A model generated the notes under the pieces. That model was not told where the DNA came from. It did no database searches and saw only the letters and a list, made by a program, of their open reading frames with translations. A stretch of 64,000 nt of DNA, taken from assembly GCF_021869535.1 (NCBI RefSeq), contig NW_026262712.1:48714884-48778883 (forward strand), in the 5' to 3' direction. This document shows, piece after piece, positions 56,601-64,000 of the stretch; within the stretch, counting starts at the first letter, position 1; the number at the start of each line of letters is the position of its first letter. This stretch comes from Mytilus californianus (lineage: Eukaryota > Mollusca > Bivalvia > Mytilida > Mytilidae). Made by a program: the position numbers and the translations under genes.

Positions 56601-59600
56601 TATATATATATAAGAATTGTGGGATCATTGACGAAATTTTCTTCCAAAAGAAACAGATACCCCATAACCGTCAACCATTTCTTGACGGCGTCCGGAAAAA
56701 ATTCGATTGGATGACTCCATTTTTTCTTCTCATAACACTTGATTTGATATCCTCCTTGTAAGCATTAATTCATTAAAAACAAGTAACCGATCAACTTGAT
56801 TCATTGATATTGTTGTTTAAATGTGGAAGTCCTATTCTGGTTGTTTGAAAAAGAAGACATTCGCATGGAATATTGTACCAAAAACATGCCGAACATAAAA
56901 AATAATACCATATTAAGAATAAATATGCCCCTGACATGCTGAAGAATTTTTCGTGAAATGTTTCAGCAAATTTTAGTCACAAGATGTACCTTTACACCAA
57001 GTATTTGTTTTTTTCGTTTGAATGATTTTTTGCGTTAATTTTGCAAGTAACAAACATTGTTCTATCCATAAAATATACAAAAAACATGTGAAACATAATA
57101 CCATATCCAGAAGAAAATATGCAAATAAAGTGATCTAGCACCTGTCATCCCATACCTAAAAAAACATGTGACTGTTCCCACTCACCTTATATTTACAGCC
57201 CCTCTGGCCATGTTATTACTGGGGATTTAAACATAATTCAATATGAACATATCCGAAAGGTGATATCTCATGGTCATAAGTTCAGAGAACCCCAACACAT
57301 CAATTGGAACCATAACTTCAAAATAATTATGGATTCCATTAAGGACTACGCCAAAGCATGGGCTAAACGAGAAGAAGTTGAACTGGACACATTGTCAGAA
57401 TGGGTCAAAACAATCAGGTCTCTAATGAAACGTCAAATTCTTAAGTTGAAAACCTGTGTGCATGATCGACCAAAGTCCGTTTTCAGAGACAAGTAAGCTG
57501 TAAAATGTATATCATCTCTTCACGATAAATATGTTGTTGTGCCTCAAATAATATTGTTTTTGTGTGTAAATCGTACTACTATGAGTGTCTTGTAAATGAA
57601 TTAGGAATACATGAGCACTCAGGTAATCCTACATACAAAAACATATCATTTGACAAGGATGAAATTTTGGCGAATAATAAGTCCTTCATTGCTTCAATGA
57701 ACATTATATTGAACAGCAAAACTAAGGACTTACCTTGTTTGCATTGGTTACCTAAGTTTCACAAAATGCCGTACAAACAACGGTACATTTCCGGCTCATT
57801 TGCATTCTCTACAAAGGAAGTGTCCATTAGGTTGACAAAAATTCTGGCCGAAGTGAAAGAGAGTCTGCAGAATACTGTGAAACTGTTTACTCGCGTATTG
57901 GTATTAACCATATGTGAAATAAAAAAAACTCTTAAGAACGTCTTGATTATTTTAAATCTCGATCTTTCTCTGAAATTAATTCTATCAAAACGTTTGATTT
58001 TTCAACTCTGTTTACCACTATTCCCCATGTGATATTGAAAAATCGTCCAAAGGAAATAATCCACAATGCGTTTCAAATATAAAAATGGCAGCATGTGCTA
58101 TAAAAATATTGCTTTGGGATACCATACGGCATATTTTGTTAATAGTGAACATAAAGGTATAACATGCTACACAGAGGAACAAGTGATCAGTATGATGGAG
58201 TTTCTCATTGACAACATTGAATTTGGAGGTAGACTTTTTCAGCAAGTTGGCGGCATTCCTATGGGAACGAACTGTGCGGCTCTCCTTGCCGACCTCTTCT
58301 TATTTTCATATGAGTCGGAGTTTCTTCAGATACTTGTCAAAAACAAGAAAATAAAAAAAGTCCGATTGTTTAATTTCGCATTCAGATATATTCTTTCCAT
58401 TAACAAACCAAACTTTTTTGATTGGGTTCCATAAATATATCCTCCAGAACTAGAAAATTAAAGAAACAACAGACACGACTTCCTCTGCCTCATTTTTAGA
58501 CTTATACCTCGAACTTGACATAAGCGGTCACCTAAATACCAGAATCTATCACAAGCGAAACGATTTTAATTTTTGAATAATAAATTTTTCCAACCTTAGC
58601 AGCAATATACCAACACCTCCTGCATATGGGATATACATTTTCTAACTCATTCGGTATTCAAGAGCTTGCAGATGCTATACTCAGACTTTATAAAACGTCA
58701 CCAGTGTCTGAGCAGAAAGTTGATGGGCCAAGGTTATATCAAAGAACGTCTCGTCCTGTTTCTAAATAAGTTCATTGGGAGATACCAAGACCTTGTTGAT
58801 ATATATATTCCGTATCAACTTCACAAAAAGTAATACATGACGGTCTTGAAGTAAAGATTCTAGGTACTAACGTTGTTTATCACCTAAATTACGTGTTATA
58901 GTTCCCCTTTTTTGTCCTTGTATATTTCTAACCTTTACTGTTTATCCATTTTTAATTATATACTTATGACGCGGATCGGTACTTATACATCCTCCATTGT
59001 GTTATTGTCCTATGGTCAATTTTGAATTCTTGTCTTTAATTTTTGATTATGTACTTTGTTTATATGCCATTTTGTGTTTCTTTGTTGAAACAGTTATTTG
59101 TTGTTATAGTGATTAAGATTATATTACAATGTTGACTGCTGTATCCCAATTTTTGACGTTTTACCTATTATGTCTGTATGTTTTGCTCGCACATTGTTGT
59201 CAACATAATGGAATTATATGCGACTGTCATACAAGTGAGAGGTTTAGCTAGCTATAAAACCAGGTTTAATCCACCATTTTCTACATAAGTAAATGCCTGT
59301 ACAAAGTAAGGAATATGAAAGTTGTTTTCCATTCGTTAGATGTGTTTGAGCTTTTGATTTTGCCATTTTATAAAGGACTTTCCGTTTTGAATTTCCCTTG
59401 GAATTCGGTGTTTCTGTTATTTAACACTTTTTTGCAAAAATAACATTCCTTCGGCTTGTGTAACCGATTATATCTACCGTTTATGTACCGATAGCCGATA
59501 GCTGGTAGGAGTGTGTCAATATACTTAGTATATGTAAAACTTAACATTTCAATAATTTTGGACTCATGTGCAATTGTTAGTTTTTAACACATTATTTCGG

Positions 59601-59821
59601 CTTACACACTTACTAAACAAATTCATGATTTTTTCAATTTTCGATTATTGATTTTTTCCAGCAAACCAATTGTTCCTGTTTGAGCCTTTCTGAATTAAGT
59701 TATAACACAGTCAAATCAGCGTGTAATCAGAAAGAGACATGCCGGGGCGACAAGTACGCATACTGTTCATACCGTGCAAACGACAGCACTAGTCAAAACA
59801 GTTTTATTGTTTACAAAAAAG
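47599..59821 (+). CDS. Gene B: secreted/receptor protein with WSC-like domain (5' part)
   Basis: Exons 47599-47683, 51004-51171, 52209-52321 and 59662-59821 join in phase with GT-AG junctions and give 175 codons, open at the 3' end. Order: a signal peptide of about 23-28 residues (MDTMFFNAVIYMCHISIIVI), a lectin-like segment with the pattern YTWKAARDSC...LAWVDAY...PWFEY (residues about 40-84), then a WSC-like Cys-rich domain (DCVYV, QLQQCLHFCEDYDYIGLQQT, NCSCL, TCRGDKYAYC). WSC domains are carbohydrate-binding candidates on cell surfaces. The last exon matches exon 1 of gene A, so the missing 3' part probably encodes a similar ectodomain, membrane helix and tail beyond the window. No next exon could be supported between 59822 and 64000. 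Confidence 0.7.
47903..47920 (+). repeat. Poly-C tract, 18 bases
   Basis: An uninterrupted run of 18 C, within a T/C-rich stretch; G-quadruplex capable on the minus strand. Confidence 0.9.
49490..49715 (-). repeat. Dispersed repeat, reverse copy of the 2775 family
   Basis: On the minus strand it reads a degenerate GGTGTTCGTGTTGCTCAATA and later TTATGAGTTTGAATTTCCCT, TTGGTATCTTTCG, as at 2820-2970. Confidence 0.65.
51004..51171 (+). CDS. Gene B exon 2: lectin-like segment
   Basis: 168 nt, phase 1/1. The acceptor is CAGCAG, so splicing at 51004 or 51007 both keep the frame (a NAGNAG acceptor). The donor is GTAAGC. One N-glycosylation site (NYT). Confidence 0.75.
51838..51890 (+). repeat. SINE/LINE-like 3' tail repeat
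   Basis: CTGAACATGCATGAATATTG, CCACTGGACGTAAAGCAACA, then CAGTCAATCAAT. Same family as 10171. Confidence 0.65.
52209..52321 (+). CDS. Gene B exon 3: first half of WSC-like domain
   Basis: Acceptor TATTCTAG, donor GTGAGC, 113 nt ending in phase 0. It encodes DCVYVKPQFIDKHK and QCLHFCEDYDYIGLQ, the C-x3-C and aromatic-GLQ pattern of WSC domains. Confidence 0.75.
52723..52753 (+). ncRNA. Degenerate hammerhead-like motif
   Basis: Core CTGAAAA (52723-52729; the invariant G at position 8 is A), broken stem II, GAAA (52743-52746 area), palindromic stem III ATGCGCAT, residue 17 C. The core change should abolish activity. Confidence 0.4.
54080..54380 (+). repeat. Diverged PLE tail-like stretch
   Basis: TCCTACATCCTGTCGAT, TTGCACAAG, GGATGTGTACTTTT and TTGTAAATAGCTTTGAACTAG follow the same order as 38520-38690. 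Weak similarity. Confidence 0.4.
55697..55760 (+). repeat. Dispersed mussel-type repeat, 5' fragment
   Basis: GGAAGATGTGATATGATTGC through CTCCACAAGAGACCAAATGC. Truncated copy of the 35335 family. Confidence 0.75.
57180..59440 (+). pseudogene. Penelope-like element with deleted catalytic dyad
   Basis: The longest PLE copy here. It reads with frame changes: GHVITGDLNII, WAKREEVELDTLSEWVKTIR, KASNNIVFVCKSYYYECLVN, DLPCLHWLPKFHKMPYKQRY, ISGSFAFSTKEVSIRLTKIL, KNGSMCYKNIALGYHTAYFV, RLFQQVGGIPMGTNCAALLA, then FRYILSINKPNFFDW, then RIYHKRNDFNF and NIPTPPAYG. The usual YIDDV is reduced to YI, an in-frame loss of nine bases that removes both catalytic Asp. A noncoding 3' tail follows to about 59440 and is shared with 63480-63820. 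It lies within an intron of gene B, same strand. Confidence 0.8.
59662..59821 (+). CDS. Gene B exon 4: second half of WSC-like domain
   Basis: Acceptor TTTTTTCCAG, donor GTAAAT, 160 nt, phase 0 in and 1 out. Six cysteines, with NCSCL and TCRGDKYAYC, and an NDS sequon. Aligns with gene A exon 1. Confidence 0.75.
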
Positions 59822-60784
59822 GTAAATACATGTAGTATAACACATTTTACAATATACCATTTTTAGATTCACAGTAGCATATTAACAAATTTGACAATTT
59901 AACAAACAAAAAAAACAAAGAAACATCGATACATTGACCGCAATATCAAATTTATCTATTTCAATTTTATATTTTGATTTTGTAGGTCTTTTGTGTGGCG
60001 TCTATATATAGACGACTGCTGATATAACTTAAGTAAGCTTTGAGCCGACATTTTGACTGCTTTATAAGAAAAATCTATATATTAGTAAAAGACGAGTTAA
60101 CTTCATTGGAGGCAAATCAGACCTAGATCTGCTTTTTAAGACTGCTCAATTCCTTTTTTACCAATCCGAAAAATAGGTGTGCTCCATACCAGACCTATGG
60201 ACATCTGTTCAACCAGTCCAAGGAAGAGGACTGCTTCAGACCAGGCCAAACATGTGGATAGGTGTCCTTTTGATCGGCCCTGGGGAAAGGTCTGCTTTTG
60301 ATTGAATGATTAAATTGGTGATTGCTAACGTGGCGTCGTAGAATATGGAATAAGAACATTTTAAGTAAAAATTGCTATACTTTTGTTCAATGTCCTGACA
60401 TGAATTCAATACAAGTGTTACTATCTTTTACGGATAATAATTTGATATATCAGAAGTCTGAAAGTATACAAGTAACAGCTATAATCTGTTTTCTATTCAT
60501 ATGTGGATATCCATGCTCTTGTTGCATAGACAATTTGTAAAAATCGACGAGGTCGTCATTTTCATACCTGTTGTCTATCTTAACAAGACAATAATAACGA
60601 CTCTTTATTCTTGATTATCATTTTTTTTAAATGTAGCTTTATTTGATAGGCACTTTTCTTTCAAAGTTGTTTCTAATTAAGACAACTATTCCATGCATTT
60701 ACTATTGTTATTTAAAAGAAGATATTTAAATCTATATACATTCTGTGTAATGACGATTGAGTATCACTTTTTGTCTTCACTGAG

Positions 60785-60880
60785 GCGAATGTGTTTGAGC
60801 TTTTGATTTTGCCATTTGATAAAAAGACTTTTCGTTTTGAATTGTCCTTGGAGTTCGGTATTTTTGTTGTTTTACTTTTC
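60785..60880 (+). repeat. PLE 3' tail fragment
   Basis: GTGTTTGAGCTTTTGATTTT through GAGTTCGGTATTTTTGTTGT, matching 59342-59425 and 63730-63815. Confidence 0.75.
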
Positions 60881-61470
60881 ATGAAATATTTCGTTTATTG
60901 AATGGATGTTAGGAACATATGTCGTCTGCATATTCATATACCTTATACATCATTTGCAAGCTCCAATGGTCAGGGTAATGTTTTCACAATTAGGTTAGTT
61001 CCTCGATAACCACCATCTTTTCTTTACGTTAATTGGTATATGAAATAAAATAATTTATTCCACTGTTAATACATATTGATAGTTTAATCAATACTTGATT
61101 GGTTAAGACTATCCCACGTGTCATTGAACAAATCTTCATATTCCCTTCTGATGATCATATTCCCCTCTGAAATGTCGGGATTACATCGTGCGACGTTACG
61201 CGCTGTTAATGTTCATACCGTTTTCAACTTCTTATTCTTCTTAAAATAGTGATAGCAAAAATCATTATCATGTTCAAATTTATTTCAGACGATAAACCAA
61301 AAAGACTAATAATGAACTTTTGATCCGTACTGTTCATGAATGTGTATGTCATGTTTAGTTTAACTTATAAAAACAAGCGGATTAGAAAAAAAAATGTATG
61401 CAAAAAATTAATTAATGTATTGATAGTAAATAAAGCATAGGCAGTGGAATAAAACATTCATTTCCCTTTG

Positions 61471-61584
61471 CCTCGGGAGATATGAAGATTTGCTCAACCT
61501 CGAAAAAATCATATTTCCCTCGGGCAGAGCCCTTGTGAAATATGAATATTCTTGGGTGAACAAATCTTCATATCTCCCTCAGGG
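61471..61584. repeat. Foldback repeat with about 29-bp arms
   Basis: 61471-61499 (CTCGGGAGATATGAAGATTT) pairs with 61554-61584 in inverted orientation. An inner pair (ATATTTC/GAAATAT) flanks CCCTCGGGCAGAGCCC. A related phrase (GAACAAATCTTCATATTCCC) is at 61126-61146. Confidence 0.75.
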
Positions 61585-62479
61585 ATGGGAAATAAATGTA
61601 CAGTATCTTACAGATCCGGCAAAACCCTCACATGTTATAACTCGTCGCGTTCAAGTAAATCTGTTTTGTAGTTTCTTGGTATCGTGACGCAAATATTGTT
61701 AAACGAAGATAACAGGCGGACGGACGTAAACATAATATTACATTGCCTGAAACAATTGTATGTGAACATACAATATTACAAAAACATATCATATTGACAT
61801 TGGGGTCTAGACGTAACATGCTAGATTTGATTGTGGGTCCAAGTCGTTTATTTGATCCCCTGACTAGTCTAATGATTCAGTAATCATAGAAATTGTATTT
61901 CCTGCTTTCCCACCAAACATGCTGCATTCTTGAGTAGGAGCAAAGATTGGAAGGCTCCAAAAAATAAAAGTGTCTATGCGTTTTGAGTATAATAACTTCT
62001 TAACTGCCGAATTTAAAATCACACTCAACTTGCGGGTCTTATAAAAAAACAGGCTATATTCATATTTGATTAACATTTTATCATTTCGAATATTGTAAAC
62101 GTTTAATTTTTGCAGGTTGATATTTTTTGCGATTTCAATGCATAAACCTTTCGCGCTGGGTTTTTTAAATCGGGTAAAGAGAGCAATTTTAATGGCTCGA
62201 GGCTCACAGTCTTATCGATATTGTTTTTTTCATACATTTTACGTGATCACGAATTAAGCGAAAATAACCCCATGCAAAACATTCCACGTTTACTAATCTA
62301 TGCATGTAAGAACTGCCATTGATACTTAAGCAGTTGTATGGGTAAAAGGTTGATTTAATCCGGGGCTTTTAACGAAATAAGGTTTATGGGATCTAGTTTT
62401 TCACATAAATTACTCTTTTTGAGATTTATAAAAAAGCTAATAGAGTTCATAGAGGAATGTTTTGTCAAAGAATTCATAT

Positions 62480-63830
62480 TTACACACAGTAAAACTGACT
62501 AATATATGAGTAGTTTTCATCTCAGAAATGACAAAGTAAAAGTCGGTGCGTTTAATTACAGGTATTTTATGAATGCCCTTAAAAGGTGGTTGTCAATAAT
62601 TTTACCAATGGTTATGCCAAATGTAAGGAATACAAATGTAATGATGCGGAGTAAGGGACTTGGTTTATTAGTAAATGAGTCGTTTATTTTAGAAACAATG
62701 ACTGTGTACTTAAACAAAACAAATATAATTCCATGCAAATGGTCCTTTTCATCATGCTTCAATTTCCTTCTGGACAGCATTTATGTACAGTTCGGCAATA
62801 CTGTTTATGGACATGTTGTAAGTATTTCTATGGGAACCAGTTGCGCCTCTTTAATTGCAGACTTGTTCTTGTACTATTATGAATCACTGTATATTTCTAA
62901 CTCAGCAAAGACCCGTCTATTTTGCATTTAAGTGATAAATTCAACAACACTTACCGCTATCTTGATGACATTTGTTGATAAATATTCAAGAATATACTGC
63001 CAAAATTTACCCAAAGGAACTTCCTTATAATACATTAGATATAAACAATATTAACTATCTTGTCCTATGGACATCGATTTTGATTGAGATATATGTTACA
63101 GTTTTACAATTTGAACACTACACTTAAATTTCCTACAAAAGGGATGATTTTTCGTTCCCTAATTTTCTTTTTTTTTTCGGACGATAATGTTTCTTTACCA
63201 CCACCCAACGGTGTTTATATATCATAACTTGTTCGCTATGCCCGTGTCTGTATTGAAGTTTTGGATTTCAATGAACGTAATCGATGTTTTACTGGTAAAT
63301 TATTGAGTCAAGAATTTCGCTACCACAAATTACAACTTTTCTAAACTATTCCTTAGATACAAATATTTAGTTTGAAAGTTTGTGTGTACCTGTAGATGAA
63401 GAATTTCAAACGGAATAGCATATATCATAATTTCTATGGTGATGCTGTTTACCGAGCCCGTACATTATAGTTTCTTTGTCTTTGTTGACATAGTTGTTTG
63501 TTGTATAGGGATTAAGATTATAACACAATATTGACTGCTGTACCCTTAATTTTTACCTATTATGAATGTTTGTTTTGCCAACACATTTTTGTCAATATAA
63601 TGGAATTATATGCGACTTTCATACAAGTGAGAGGTTAAGCTAGCTATAAAACCAGGTTTGATCCACCATTTTGTACATAAGGAAATGCCTGTACCAAGTA
63701 TGGAGTATGACAGTTCATTTTCATTCGTTTGATGTGTTTGAACTTTCGATTTTGCAATTGATAAGGGAATTTCCGTTTTAATTTTCCTTGGAGTTCGATA
63801 TTTAGTTATTTTACTTTTCATATACAATTG
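62480..63830 (+). pseudogene. Penelope-like element, 3' half
   Basis: 62506-62931 is open and ends in FNFLLDSIYVQFGNTVYGHV, VSISMGTSCASLIADLFLYY, the PLE RT motif normally GIPMGTNCAPLIADLFLY. Later pieces are RYLDDIC-like at 62960, NIYPKELPYNTLDINNI-like at 63015, KGMIFRSLIF near 63140 and LDFNERNRCFTGKLLSQEFR near 63265, ending in ARTL near 63465. The noncoding tail to 63830 matches that of the 57.2 kb copy. Heavily damaged. Confidence 0.7.
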
Positions 63831-63839
63831 ATTTAAACT

Positions 63840-64000
63840 AAGCAATCTTTTTAATCAACATACTTTAAAAGGTTACAAATCCAACACAGTAACTAAATCT
63901 TTAAATATTATTATAAATTAAAATCATACTTAATATATTGTTATACACATATGTACATTTACGGTTCTACAATCTACAATTCAAGATATTCTGGCATTGC
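63840..64000 (+). repeat. PLE tail-like sequence running off the window
   Basis: AAAAGGTTACAAATCCAACA, TAACTAAATCTTTAAATAT and ACATTTACGGTTCTACA match 38380-38525 in order. Confidence 0.6.

Larger units (their letters stand above)
52322..59661 (+). other. Gene B intron 3, 7.3 kb, holds a PLE
   Basis: Contains a degenerate hammerhead-like motif (52723-52753), a PLE tail-like stretch (54080-54380), a dispersed repeat piece (55697-55760) and a PLE (57180-59440). In 52800-54050, 54800-55690 and 55770-57175 I recognise nothing. Confidence 0.5.
59822..62480 (+). other. Gene B downstream intron or flank
   Basis: No exon following phase 1 could be supported. A 72-codon ORF at 60322-60540 has a hydrophobic, Cys-rich end but the wrong phase. 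A PLE tail-like stretch is at 60785-60880 and a foldback at 61471-61584. Confidence 0.4.

Noticed and set aside
60322-60540. Possible gene B exon (72 codons, Cys-rich hydrophobic end)
   Set aside because: The nearest acceptor gives the wrong phase after exon 4 and the alignment to gene A exons is not convincing.

Overview
The window is AT-rich, intron-rich eukaryotic DNA, most likely from a bivalve mollusc and probably a marine mussel (Mytilus-type). This rests on the dispersed repeats, which I recognise as mussel-type, on the abundance of Penelope-like elements and hammerhead motifs, and on the receptor architecture. No database was searched. Nothing prokaryotic is seen: there are no operons, tRNAs, rRNAs or CRISPR.

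Two host genes can be assembled from exons with matching splice sites and reading phases, both on the + strand. Gene A (1-12573, 3' part only) encodes the end of a WSC-like Cys-rich module, a juxtamembrane ectodomain, one transmembrane helix and a cytoplasmic tail with five tyrosine motifs. Gene B (47599-59821, 5' part only) encodes a signal peptide, a short lectin-like segment and a WSC-like domain. The last exon of B aligns with the first visible exon of A and both leave the same phase, so A and B look like head-to-tail paralogues of a receptor family.

Between and inside these genes the DNA is dominated by transposable elements. From 12.97 to 24.5 kb lies a minus-strand LINE with an ORF1 remnant, an APE-type endonuclease, an RT with its YADD motif and a C-terminal zinc knuckle. 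It is split by nested insertions: a 3.2 kb composite (14194-17406) bounded by two TIR-bearing repeats; a Crypton-type tyrosine-recombinase element (about 18.12-21.42 kb) with a three-exon, 459-codon gene carrying one internal TGA; and a further piece near 21.65-22.17 kb. At 25.43-26.47 kb is a TIR element holding the C-terminal part of a KRBA2/Ginger-type integrase-like protein with a 36-bp coding minisatellite. Penelope-like (PLE) remnants lie at 2.6, 38.1-39.9, 43.2-45.3, 57.2-59.4 and 62.5-63.8 kb. The one at 43.2 kb is split by a 1,165-bp element with arrayed inverted termini and a TATA target duplication. Four hammerhead-ribozyme-like motifs occur, one at the junction of tandem PLE tail repeats.

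The rest is introns and intergenic DNA with dispersed short repeats (11.3-11.9, 33.2, 35.3, 42.2, 55.7 kb; also 1.4, 45.6, 2.8 and 49.5 kb), tandem arrays at 8.65, 29.2 and 42.67 kb, homopolymer tracts, and stretches where I see nothing. Element boundaries are read by eye and may be off by tens of bases; boundaries with stated TIRs, TSDs or splice sites are more exact.
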